The position numbers and the translations under genes were made by a program. A stretch of 64,000 nucleotides of DNA from Brassica napus (lineage: Eukaryota > Streptophyta > Magnoliopsida > Brassicales > Brassicaceae), in assembly GCF_020379485.1 (NCBI RefSeq), contig NC_063448.1, positions 20,173,726 through 20,237,725 on the forward strand. The letters run 5' to 3'. This document shows, piece after piece, positions 13,856-25,223 of the stretch. Every line of letters starts with the position of its first letter. The stretch's first letter is position 1. The notes beneath the pieces are model-generated. The model was not told the DNA's origin and searched no databases. It worked only from the letters and a program-made list of their open reading frames with translations.

Positions 13856-14995
13856 TGTTGGGGTCGAAAACGGTTACGACGAAGTTAACGCCCAAATCCC
13901 CGAAGAAGAAAAACGTAGAAACCTTCTTCGACAAATACTTTTTCGAAATAGATTCTTCTTTACGAAAAGCTTTGCGGAGGAAACGCGAGCCATCGGACAA
14001 AACCCCGAAAAGGATTGTTACGCAGTGACCGAACACGTGCTCCGCTCGGTCGCTATGTAGCGACCGAGTTCGAGCCAAGGCTCGGTCGCCACATAGCGAC
14101 CGAACGTCCATTCCGCTCGGTCCCTACGTAGCGACCAAGCTAGAACCAAAGTTCGGTCGCTACGTAGCGACCGAGCTCTTCCGAAACGTCGATACGACAT
14201 TAGTCCATGCGTTCTCGTCTACCCTTCGATGTTATCTCCCGAAGACCGTAGTGAACCCATTTCATGATTCCCCGCCATTCTAAGTTATCAATCAAACTTT
14301 ACCGTAAAAACCGCGGAAAGTTCGTTCTTTATCGAAAGAAGCCGTAATAAACGCTTCGAGTCGGAAGACGGCACAAAGGGACCTAAGACATGATTCGAGG
14401 CCCAACTTACGATTTCTTAACCAACAGCCCGTAAGCCGCATGACGGTTTACGCTTTGTTCGCAAGGAAAGATAAATGTCAAGTTTCTGCGGATAAATACG
14501 AAATTTTGAAGATAATTACGAAGATCGGAAAAAATAGAATATCTCCATTTTTATGCTATGGCGGCTTAAGGGCAGAAGAGGAAAAGCGTAAACCGACCTT
14601 GGAGCCAGTATATAAGGAGTCCTAGGCGAGAGGCATGGAGGAGGACTTTTTTGACAGCAGACTTAGCACTTAGAGCGATTTTAGGCAATTTTCCGTTTTT
14701 GTTATTCGAGCTGCGACTCAATTAGGTTTTTGCCATCTTAGGGTTTTAGAACTAGGAATCTCGCCGACAGCTCTCGTAGCCCAGGCACTTACCTTGTTGT
14801 AAACGCTCAAACGCATATTCAGAATAAGAACTATCTTGCTCTCTTTTTCGATTTCTTATTTTATTACTGTTTTCGTTTTGTGTTCTGATTGCTTGGCCTG
14901 TTTTATTAGCAGATATCCGGGACCTCTGGGAAATTAGGGTTCTCCTACTTTTCTAATTTAAACGGAAATCGACAGTGCGAAATTCGGTTCCCACA
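13856..14995 (+). repeat. Gypsy 3' LTR, copy 1
   Basis: It begins TGTTGGGGTCG after the polypurine tract and ends TTCCCACA before target-site ATGAC. It is 1140 bp against 1166 bp for the 5' LTR and carries four of the GGTCGCTACGTAGCGACC-type palindromes. Confidence 0.9.
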
Positions 14996-15364
14996 ATGAC
15001 TGAACCAGAACTCACTCCACCTGAAACTGTAGACTCTGTGGCAGTGCCAGAAACAGACGCATCTGCGTCATGTAGACAACTCGTAGGACCTTCAATCAGA
15101 TATGGACTGAAATAAACTTTCTTTCCTTCCCCCTTATCAACTGACCTCGTTCTTCACAACTACTATCACGCTTGGACTCTTGTTTCAAAGAATCCATGAA
15201 GACCACTTCTTCGTGAAAAATATCATTTATGCGAACCACACATATCCTCTTTTCTGGCATCCAAACTCTGAATCCCTCATTTCCTTGAGGATAGCCCACG
15301 AAATATCCCTTAGTAGCTATAGTACTGGTCTTTGACTTCACTGAATGAACATATGCAGAACATC
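14996..15364 (-). pseudogene. Duplicated Copia integrase-end fragment, copy 1
   Basis: It matches 21077-21444. On the minus strand it encodes LLGCSAYVHSVKSKTSTIATKG..., the C-terminal end of the Copia integrase core and linker. It exists only because the tandem duplication carried flanking Copia DNA. Confidence 0.85.
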
Positions 15365-15455
15365 CAAGCAAGTTCAAACCCTATAAAGCCGATTGACACG
15401 TTATAAGCAAAAAATAATAATAACGATCGTCAAAATTCTTAAAGTTTATACCCCG

Positions 15456-16619
15456 TTAATGATACGAGATCCTTCTGCGACAATTTTTCGGCCTTCCCGA
15501 ATCGCTCGTGGCCGGAGGAGCATCAAAGCCCGACGGAAGACCAGCGAAGAAATCATCAAAGTCTGGAATAGGGACCTCGCTAGTACCGCTTCCATCGCCG
15601 AAAGCAAGGTTCGGATCCCATCCTGGAAGCATGCAATCGTCCACCGAAAACTCCAGGTCGCCGAGATCAATATCTTTCCCCTTCGAAGAGTTCAGCCCCG
15701 TCACAATCATGGGAGCGGCGTTGGGACCTTGGTCTTCAGGTTCGGAATCACTCCTTGTTTCTCCGCCCAAAGCAGGACTAGGATGCACAAACCTCAGCGC
15801 CTTTCGAACTCTCTTCGGCGTAAAGGAAGTCCAGAAAAAAGAACCATTCCTGAGCAGATCCCTCATCGCAATAATATCCTCAGGAAACGGAGCAAGAGGG
15901 TTGATAAAGGGACGATCGTTCGGAAACCTCCGAAACAGTGGGATACAACTCTCTTCAACGGACGCTGCGTCTACACGAACGAAGAAGAAAAACTTCCTCC
16001 ACGAGTTGAAGTTAGAAGTAAACCCCTTTACCACTGACATGAAGTTCCGAGGAACCAGCCTGTACGTGTCCGTGTCCCTGATGATCTGTAATCGAAGAAG
16101 CGCTTCGAAGTGATCGACGGTGAGAGAGAGACCATGCTTGTAGCTCAGGACCAGGATTCCTATGAGGTACTGGATGCCAAGAGGATTCAGTTGGCTTATC
16201 GCCACCCCGAAACAACCCAACACACGGACGATAATCTCGGGGATCGGGAACCACAAACGGCAGCGCACTACGAATGCCCCGTAACAAGGAAAGAAGCCCT
16301 CCGGGGGAGTACTAGCGCATTCTCCTTGACGAGGAACCCTAAATTCCACCACGTCTGAAATATGGTAGAACGACCGCATGACCTCGAGGAATTCACTAGT
16401 ACTCCTACTCGGTGCACCTGCCTCCACCGGGCGATGGTTCATGACCGGGAACGATTTTTCTTTGGGAGGCGTGATCGAACCGTAACACGCCACCCACCAT
16501 GCCTCGTTCTCGGCTGGGTCTACCGAATGAGGAACGAATTCCATCTTCGGCACTCGAAGCTCTTCAGAAACGTTCGCGGGCAAGGACCCTTTCTTCGAAC
16601 TCCTCTTCTTACTCCACAT
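15456..16619 (-). CDS. Antisense Tat ORF, tandem copy 2, first exon (387 codons)
   Basis: Copy of 13594-12377. It starts at ATG 16619 ([11 protein letters not shown]) and stays open across the gypsy-type transposon domain and the acidic tail. A frame change close to the end replaces the last residues. No downstream coiled-coil exons follow, because the duplicated unit stops at the Copia junction. The protein would be truncated relative to the parent and no function is known. Confidence 0.65.
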   Translation of the reverse strand: MWSKKRSSKKGSLPANVSEELRVPKMEFVPHSVDPAENEAWWVACYGSITPPKEKSFPVMNHRPVEAGAPSRSTSEFLEVMRSFYHISDVVEFRVPRQGECASTPPEGFFPCYGAFVVRCRLWFPIPEIIVRVLGCFGVAISQLNPLGIQYLIGILVLSYKHGLSLTVDHFEALLRLQIIRDTDTYRLVPRNFMSVVKGFTSNFNSWRKFFFFVRVDAASVEESCIPLFRRFPNDRPFINPLAPFPEDIIAMRDLLRNGSFFWTSFTPKRVRKALRFVHPSPALGGETRSDSEPEDQGPNAAPMIVTGLNSSKGKDIDLGDLEFSVDDCMLPGWDPNLAFGDGSGTSEVPIPDFDDFFAGLPSGFDAPPATSDSGRPKNCRRRISYH

Positions 16620-16881
16620 CTCGTGTTTTTCTTTTTAATCAAGCAGGAAATGATAGAGAGAAAGAGAAAGAACTTTTCAAGAAAAACCTCTCTATGAGAA
16701 TGAGTAAGTGTGAAGATTGTGAAGAAATTACCTCCCTTCTTATAGGCATGAGAAATTACTATTTACTTGCGGATTTTTGGACCCGAACTTCGTCCAAATA
16801 CACCAATCTCGTCCGAACTCGCCATACCGCGCATTGGAACCTCGCTAGAAATCCACGCTCCCAACAAGCTGGGGGGCTAAC

Positions 16882-18024
16882 TGTTGGGATCGAAAACGGT
16901 TACAACGAAGTTAACGTCCAAATCCCCGAAGAAGAAAAACGTAGAAACCTTCTTCGACAAATACTTTTTCTTCGAAATAGATTTTTCTTTACGAAAATGT
17001 TTGCAGAGGAAACGCGAGTCATCGGACAAAAGCTCAAAAAGGATCGTTACGCAGCGACCGAACACGTGCTCCGCTCGGTCGCTACGTAGCAACCGAGTTT
17101 GAACCAAGGCTCGATCGCTACATAGCGACCGAACGTCCATTCCGCTCGGTCGCTACGTAGCGACCAAGCTCGAACCGAAGTTCGGTCGCTACGTAGCGAC
17201 CGAGCTCTTCCGAAACGTCGATACGACATTAGTCCATGCGTTCTCGTCTACCCTTTGATGCTATCTCCCGAAGACCGTAGCGAACCCATTTCACGATTCC
17301 CCGCCATTCTAAGTTATCAATCAAACTTTACCGTAAAAACTGCGGAAAGTTCGTTCTTTATCGAAAGAAGCCGTAATAAACACTTCGAGTCGGAAGACGG
17401 GACAAAGGGACCTAAGACATGACTCGAGGCCCAACTTACGATTTCTTAACCAACAGCCCGTAAGCCGCATGACGGTTTACGCTTGGTTCGCAAGGAAAGA
17501 TAAATGTCAAGTTTCCGCGGATAAATACAAAATTTTGAAGATAATTACAAAGATCGAAAAAAATGGAATATCTCCATTTTTATGCTATGGCGGCTTAAGG
17601 GCAGAAGGGGAAAAGCGTAAACCGACCTTGGAGCCAGTATATAAGGAGTCCTAGGCGAGAGGCATGGAGGAGGACTTTTTTGACAGCAGACTTAGCACTT
17701 AGAGCGATTTTAGGCAATTTTCCGTTTTTGTTATTCGAGCTGCGACTCGATTAGGTTTTTGCCGTCTTAGGGTTTTAGAACTAGGAATCTCGCCGATAGC
17801 TCTCGTAGCCTAGGCACTTACCTTGTTGTAAACGCTCAAACGCAGATTCGGAATAAGAACTATCTTGCTCTCTTTTTTGATTTCTTATTTTATTACTATT
17901 CTCGTTTCGTGTTCTGATTGTTTGGCGTGTGGTATTAGTAGATATCCGGGACCTCTGGGAAATTAGGGTTCTCCTACTTTTCTAATTTAAACGGAAATCG
18001 ACAGTGCGAATTTCGGTTCCCACA
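16882..18024 (+). repeat. Gypsy 3' LTR, tandem copy 2
   Basis: It begins TGTTGGGATCG and ends TTCCCACA, followed by ATGACTGAACC as in copy 1. The palindrome array lies at about 17070-17210. Confidence 0.9.
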
Positions 18025-18393
18025 ATGACTGAACCAGAACTCACTCCACCTGAAACTGTAGACTCTGTGGCAGTACCAGAAACAGACGCCTCTGCGTCAT
18101 GTAGACAACTCGTAGGACCTTCAATCAGATATAGACTGAAAGAAAATTTCTTTCCTTTTCCCTTATCAACTGACCTCGTTCTTCACAACTACTATCACGC
18201 TTGGACTCTTGTTTCAAAGAATCCTTGAAGACCTCTTCTTCGTAAAAAATATCATTTCTGCGAACCACACATATCCTCTCTTCTGGCATCCAAACTCTGA
18301 ATCCCTTATTTCCTTGAGGATAGCCCACGAAATACCCCTTAGTAGCTATAGTACTGGTCTTTGACTTCACTGAATGAACATATGCAGAACATC
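18025..18393 (-). pseudogene. Duplicated Copia integrase-end fragment, copy 2
   Basis: Second duplicate of the Copia flank, homologous to 14996-15364 and 21077-21444. Confidence 0.85.
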
Positions 18394-18474
18394 CAAGCAA
18401 GTTCAAACCCTATAAAGCCGATTGACACGTTATAAGCAAAAAATAATAATAACGATCGTCAAAATTCTTAAAGT

Positions 18475-19647
18475 TTATACCCCGTTAATGATACGAGATC
18501 CTTCCGCGACAATTTTCGGCCTCCCCGACTCGCTCGTGGCCGGAGGAGCATCAAAGCCCGACGGAAGACCAGTGAAGAAATCATCAAAGTCCGGAATAGG
18601 GAGCTCGCTCGTACCGCTTCCATTGCCGAAAGCAAGGTTTGGATCCCATCCTGGAAGCATGCAATCGTCCACCGAAAACTACAGGTCGCCGAGATCAATA
18701 TCTTTCCACTTCGAAGAGTTCAGCCCCGTCACAATCATGGGAGCGGCGTTGGGACCTTGGTCTTCAGGTTCGGAATCACTCCTTGTTTCTCCGCCCAAAG
18801 CAGGACTAGGATGCACAAACCTCAGCGCCTTTCGAACTCTCTTCGACGTAAAGGAAGTCCAGAAAAAAGGACCATTCCTGAGCAGATCCCTCATCGCAAT
18901 AATGTCCTCAGGAAACGGATCAAGAGGGTTGATAAAGGGACGATCGTTCGGCAACCTCCGAAACAGTGGGATACAACTCTCCTCAACGGACGCTGCGTCT
19001 ACACGAACGAAGAAGAAAAACTTCCTCCACGAGTTGAAGTTAGAAGTAAACCCCTTTACCACTGACATGAAATTCCGAGGAACCAGCCTGTACGTGTCCG
19101 TGTCCCTGATGATCTGTAATCGAAGAAGCGCTTCGAAGTGATCGACGGTGAGAGAGAGACCATGCTCGTAGCTCAGGACCAGGATTCCTATGAGGTGCTG
19201 GATGCCAAGAGGATTCAGTTGGCTTATCGCCACCCCGAAATGACCCAACACACGGACGATAATCTCGGGGATCGGGAACCACAAACGGCAGCGCACTACG
19301 AATGCCTCGTAACAAGTAAAGAAGCCCTCCAGGGGACTACTAGCGCATTCTCCTTAACGAGAAACCCTAAATTCCACCGCATCCGAAATATGGTAGAACG
19401 ACCGCATGACCTCGAGAAATTCACTAGTACTCCTACTCGGTGCACCTGCCTCCACCGGGCGATGGTTCATGACCGGGAACGATTTTTCTTTGGGAGGCGT
19501 GATCGAACCGTAACACGCCACCCACCATGCCTCGTTCTCGGCTGGGTCTACCGAATGAGGAACGAATTCCATCTTCGGCACTCGAAGCTCTTCAGAAATG
19601 TTCGCGGGCAAGGACCCTTTCTTCGAACTTCTCTTCTTACTCGACAT
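18475..19647 (-). pseudogene. Antisense Tat ORF, tandem copy 3, broken by nonsense codons
   Basis: Same reading as copies 1 and 2. A TAA after EFRVSR (about 19354) and a TAG after DIDLGDL (about 18679) split the ORF. Both look like single-base changes of sense codons present in the other copies. The start [11 protein letters not shown] is retained at 19647. Confidence 0.8.
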
Positions 19648-19907
19648 CTCGTGTTTTTCTTTTTAATCAAGAAGGAAATGATAGAGAGAAAGAGAAAGAA
19701 CTTTTCAAGAAAACCTCTCTATGAGAATGAGTCAGTGTGAAAATTGTGAAGAAATTACCTCCCTTCTTATAGGCATGAGAAATTACTATTTACTTGCGGA
19801 TTTTTGGACACGAACTTCGCCCAAATACACCAATCTCGTCCAAACTCGCATACCGTGCATTGGGACCTCGCTAGAAATCCACGCTCCCAACGAGCTGGGG
19901 GGCTAAC

Positions 19908-21076
19908 TGTTGGGGTCGAAAACGGTTACGACGAAGTTAACGTCCAAATCCCCGAAGAAGAAAAACGTAGAAACCTTCTTCGACAAATACTTTTTCGAAA
20001 TAGATTCTTCTTTATGAAAAGATTTGCGGAGGAAACGTGAGTCATCAGACAAAAGCCCAAAAAGGATCGTTACGCAGCGACCGAACACGTGCTCCGCTCG
20101 GTCGCTACGTAGCGTCCGAACACGTGCTCCGCTCGGTCGCTACGTAGCGACCGAGTTCGAGCCAAGGCTCGGTCGCTACATAGCGACCGAATGTCCATTC
20201 CGCTCTGTCGCTACGTAGCAACCAAGCTCGAACTGAAGTTCGGTCGCTACGTAGCGACCCAGCGCTTCCGAAACGTCGATACGACATTAGTCCATGCGTT
20301 CTCGTCTACCCTTCGATGCTATCTCCCGAAGACCGTAGCGAACCCATTTCACGATTCCCCGCCATTATCGATCAAACTTTACCGTAAAAAACCGCGGAAA
20401 GTTCGTTCTTTATCGAAAGAAGCCGTAATAAACACTTCGAGTCAGAAGACGGCCCAAAGGGACCTAAGACATGACTCGAGGTCCAACTTACGATTTCTTA
20501 ACCAACAGCCCGTAAGCCGCATGACGGTTTACGCTTGGTTCGCAAGGAAAGATAAATGTCAAGTTTCCGCGGATAAATACGAAATTTTGAAGATAATTAC
20601 GAAGATCGGAAAAAATGGAATATCTCCATTTTTATGCTATGGCGGCTTAAGGGCAGAAGGGGAAAAGCGTAAACCGACCTTGGAGCCAGTATATAAGGAG
20701 TCCTATGCGAGAGGCATGGAGGAGGACTTTTTTGACAGCAGACTTAGTAGTTAGAGCGATTTTAGGCAATTTTCCGTTTTGGTTATTCGAGCTGCGACTC
20801 AATTAGGTTTTTGCCGTCTTAGGGTTTTAGAACTAGGAATCTAGCCGACAGCTCTCGTAGCCCAGACACTTACCTTGTTGTAAACGCTCAAACGCAGATT
20901 CGGAATAAGAACTATCTTGCTCTCTTTTTCGATTTCTTATTTTATTACTGTTCTTGTTTCGTGTTCTGATTGCTTGGCGTGTGGTATTAGCAGATATCCG
21001 GGACCTCTGGGAAATTAGGGTTCTCCTATTTTCCTAATTTAAACGGAAATCGACAGTGCGAATTTTGGTTCCCACA
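19908..21076 (+). repeat. Gypsy 3' LTR, tandem copy 3
   Basis: It begins TGTTGGGGTCG and ends GGTTCCCACA. An extra palindrome unit at about 20085-20130 repeats the words GAACACGTGCTCCGCTCGG. This copy borders the undisturbed Copia sequence. Confidence 0.9.
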
Positions 21077-23438
21077 ATGACTGAACCAGAACTCACTCCA
21101 CCTGAAACTGTAGACTCTGTGGCAGTGCCAGAAACAGACGCCTCTGCGTCATGTAGACAACTCGTAGGACCTTCAATCAGATATGGACTGAATGAAACTT
21201 TCTTTCCTTTTACCTTATCAACTGACCTCGTTCTTCACAACTACTATCACGCTTGGATTCTTGTCTCAAAGAATCCTTGAAGACCTCTTCTTCGTGAAAA
21301 ATATCATTTATGCTAACCACACATATCCTCTCTTCTGGCATCCCAACTCTGAATCCCTTATTTCCTTGAGGATAGCCCACGAAATACCCCTTAGTAGCTA
21401 TAGTACTGGTCTTTGACTTCACTGAATGAACATATGCAGAACACCCAAATCTTCTCAGATGAGACAGACTCGGCTTAAACCCACTCCATAACTCTTCTGG
21501 AATCTTAAAATCTATAACCGAACTCGGTGACCTGTTGATTAGATAAACAACCGTAGATGACGCCTCAGCCCAAAAGCTTTCTTCCATTCCACTTTTTGCG
21601 AGCATGCACCTCACTTGTTCCATGATAGTTCTGTTCATCCTCTCTGAAACCCCGTTCTGCTGAGGAGTGTAGACACATGTTCTATGTCTCTTAATCCCTG
21701 ACTCTTTACAGAATTCATCGAATCTAGTATTGCAGTACTCTAAACCATTGTCTGTACGTAGACACTTCACCTTCTTAGAAGTCTGATTCTCAACCTTCAG
21801 CTTCCATTCTTTAAACTTTGTGAATGCCTCGTCCTTAGTTTGCAAGAAATAGATCCAGGCCTTTCTTAAGTAGTCGTCTATGAATGTTATGAAGTATTGC
21901 ATCTATGCTAGGCTAGGAACAAGAGATGGTGCTCCCCATTAGTCTGAATGCACATACTCTAGTACCTCAGACGTATGTTTCCCTTTCTTGAAACTTTGCT
22001 TGTGCGCTTTACCTAACACACATTCCTCGCAGAATCCAAGTGAACTCACATCCTTGCTCCACAAATAACCTTGCTTGACTAGGGCTTCCATATTTTTCAA
22101 ACTTAGGTGACCTAATCTATAGTGCCACTTCCCCGTCGTATCAACTCTAGAGATAGACACATGCGCTTCCCCCTTTAGCACGGTGCCTTGAAAGAAGTAC
22201 AAACCATCAGTATAGATGCCTGTCACGACTTCCTTTCCGTCTTTGTAGAACTTCACTTTGAATTTATCACCAGTGTAGTTACATCCAGCTTTCTCTAGAC
22301 AACCGTAGGAAATCAAATTTCTATCCATCGTAGGCATGTACTTAACTCCGTTAAGCACAACAATAGAACCATCAGGGTTCCTAATTCTGATCTTCCCCAC
22401 GCCTTTGATCTCGTTATAGGTATCATTTCCCATCAACACCTTCCCACCTTCGCCTTCTTGAAGGTCAAACAACGCTTCTCTGTTCGGTATAATGTGAAAT
22501 CTGGCTCCATAATCCATTACCCACTCTTTCCTTGTATCCTGAACACTCGCAGTTAGTATCAACGGCTCTTTCTTGGCTGCTGCTACATTAGCTGAACTAG
22601 AACCCATGTTCTTTCCCTTGTCAGAACACGCATGCTTCCGGTGACCTTCCTTTCCACAGATAAAACATCCTTTATCATTCTTGGAGTTGCTTTGCTTTGA
22701 GAAGTTTCTTCCTTTGCTCTTCGAGCGGTTCCTGTTTGAACGGTTTCCTCTCTTATCATTTCTACCTTGGTCGCTAACGTATAAGTCCTCTGCTTCACTC
22801 TTATTCTTATGTAGCAAACCCTTCTCCCTCAACTTTGTTTCCTTCGCGTACGCTGAGGTTATTACCTCATTAACCGTGAGCATATCTTTGCCACTTCCGT
22901 ACTTCAAAGTATGAACTAAAGGTTCAAACTTTGATGACAGTCCTGTGAGTATCTGAATAGCCTGATCTTCGTATGAAATGTTGATGGTAAGACTCTCCAG
23001 ATCATTAACCATTTTCAGAAAAGCATCTAGATTCTCCTCTATTGTCTTACGATCGTCCATCTTGTAACTTGCGAATCTTTGTTTCAGGTAAATTCTATTT
23101 GGAAGAGACTTGGTTTGATAATCCTTCTCCAAAGCCTTCCAGATACCAAGAGCGGTATCTTCCTTCATCACTTTTCTTATTATTTGATCACTCAATCTCA
23201 TCTTGATAAGACTCCTTACTCTCTTATCTTTGGCAGCTCTCTTAGGATCAACTTCTGTCTTCTCATCAGCTCCATCCTTTTCAGAACCTTCAGCTTTGAT
23301 CACTTCTTCCTCAAGAACTGAGTCTAAGCCGAGAATCTCAAGAGCACAAAAAATCTTGTGCTTCCAAATGCCGAAGTCTCCTTGTCCTTCAAATTTTTCA
23401 ACCTCAAACTTCCCTCGTGTTGGCTCCATCACTAACAT
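21077..23438 (-). pseudogene. Copia gag, protease and integrase remnant
   Basis: From 23438: gag (KFEVEKFEGQGDFGIWKHK, UBN2-type), zinc knuckle CFICGKEGHRKHAC, protease region WVMDYGARFHIIPN (the usual DSG is now DYG), the GAG-pre-integrase H-H-C-C finger (HYRLGHLSL, CEECVLGKAH). A stop near 21940 breaks the frame. The integrase core follows at 21902-21210 (FITFIDDYLRKAWIYFL, TDNGLEYCNTRFDEFC, YTPQQNGVSERMNRT). The altered protease motif and the stops show that it is dead. Confidence 0.88.
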
Positions 23439-23625
23439 TTTGTATCTCGATCTTCAACTTGCAGAATACAGTCTGAAAACTGAAGATCTCCGCATAGATC
23501 CAGAACCACAGATCCTGTCAACAAGAACAACTGATCGACCTTGCAGATTCTTCAACGCAAACAACACACACAGATAAACCAGATAAGTTTCGAACCTTGA
23601 TCTGATCTTTCTTCTTACTTGCTTG
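23439..23625 (-). other. Copia leader, distal part
   Basis: Untranslated leader between the gag start and the Athila-like insertion. The rest of the leader resumes at 30660 on the far side of that insertion. Confidence 0.65.
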
Positions 23626-23630
23626 ATCCT

Positions 23631-25094
23631 TGATATCTTGCATATTTACATTGTTTTATCCATTCTTCCATGAGCATTTTCATCATATAGATTAGGATTT
23701 AGCCATGTCTAGGTTGCATTTTGCATTCATTGTCCTTATTAGGTGTTGGAGTGTGCCATGGAGTGATTTGAGATGTTTGGGAGCATTATGATCCAAAAAG
23801 AGGTGAAAGATGAGCATGTATGGAGCCTTTAGAGAACTCTCCTGTTGCTAAGATTTTGTGGAGACACAGAAAATTGAGTTAGCTTTCTAATGGAAGTGGT
23901 TTCAAGTCATTTGAAGATGTAATGAAGGAGTTATGATCAATTTACTAGAGGCATATCCATCCTGGTCGAGCATCGCAGAGTGACCTCTCAGAGCGACCTA
24001 CCGAGGTCGCTCCCAGCCAGAGCGACCAGCCAGAGCGACTAGCTCAAGTCACTCCCAGCCAGAGCGACCAGCCAGAGTGACCAGGTCAAGTCACTCGCGT
24101 TTTGACGGGTCGAGACACAAAGAAACGCGTCGGGAGTGACCTCCTGGAGCGACTATGCTAGGTCACTCCGCGTGTTTTGCTTGGACGATTTTTATGTTAT
24201 TTCAGGGGCCTTTTGGTCATTTGTTTTGATGTTTTTACACTTTCTAAACCTAAGTTAAGTACTTTTTTGTAAGATTGGAGGCAGATAATCTCTTTTCTAG
24301 AGAAGAACTAGTAAAAAACCTCTTTTGATTCAGATTTCATTGCTTTCATCTTGTGTTCTTGTTGATTTCTTATCTATTTCTCTACATGGTTAATCTGAAA
24401 TCCAATATGGGTTTAAGAGGAATCATGGAGATTAGTGAGTAATCACCTTTTGAATTCATGGGTTAGGGAGATTAAGGGTGATTAGGTTAGTTCTAGGATG
24501 TTTTAGTGTAGATCATTCTTGTTCCTTGCTAGTAGAGTATTCTTAATGCATCTTCTGAGTTGGCCACTCAAAAGTTGATCAATAGGCATTTCCCACCCGA
24601 AAGGTGTTTGATGAAATGCCTGAGACAACTCTCCTAAGCTTTAAGTATACTTTGCCAAAGACATTTGTTGTTAAAGATGCTAAGATAGCTAATAGACTTG
24701 TTAGTAATGATTGCTTTCATATTATTCAACCAAAGACATTTGATGTTTGAGATATGTTAGCAAATGAGCATTCATCTAGACATAGAGCTTGCTTAGAATT
24801 GTGTCTAGGCTTAAGGTTGATAGTTTGATTGATCATTTGACATCCTTAGTTCGATACTTGATCACCCAAGGTCTAATCCCTATGCCCATGAGTTCTCTTT
24901 TCCCTTAGTCAAGAAAGTATCATTCTGTTATTGTTTTCTAGTTTTAGTCATAGCTTAAAACCCATCTAAATCATTGGTTGCACTTAGATTAAGTGAGTAC
25001 TTGCATTCTCAGTGCTTTGATATCCCTCAGAACTGGTTCGACAATCACTATACTACAACATTTGTCTTAGGAGCCTTGAAAACTCCTAACATCA
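23631..25094 (+). repeat. 5' LTR of Athila-like element
   Basis: It begins TGATATCTTGC and ends CTCCTAACATCA. It contains an array of AGCGACC/GGTCGCT words at about 23963-24167. Confidence 0.93.
23963..24167. repeat. AGCGACC / GGTCGCT array in the Athila-like LTR
   Basis: Short direct and inverted copies of AGCGACC, AGTGACC, GGTCGCT and AGTCACT are spaced by CAGCCAG and similar words. The same array is present in the 3' LTR at about 29526-29727. The core is the same AGCGACC word as in the palindromes of the unrelated Gypsy LTR at 7000. Confidence 0.85.
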
Positions 25095-25097
25095 AAT

Positions 25098-25110
25098 TGG
25101 CGCCGTTGCC
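25098..25110 (+). other. Primer binding site of Athila-like element
   Basis: TGGCGCCGTTGCC lies three bases after the 5' LTR. I recall this motif as a tRNA-Asp-type PBS used by Athila elements. Confidence 0.75.
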
Positions 25111-25223
25111 AAATTCTGAGTAGATTTAAACATTGAGATTTAGTCACTTGCTTGAGACTAAGTCATTTTAATTTTGTTTTGTTACTGATTCTTCTTCTTC
25201 ACCTACCTTTCACTTTCAGGTGT

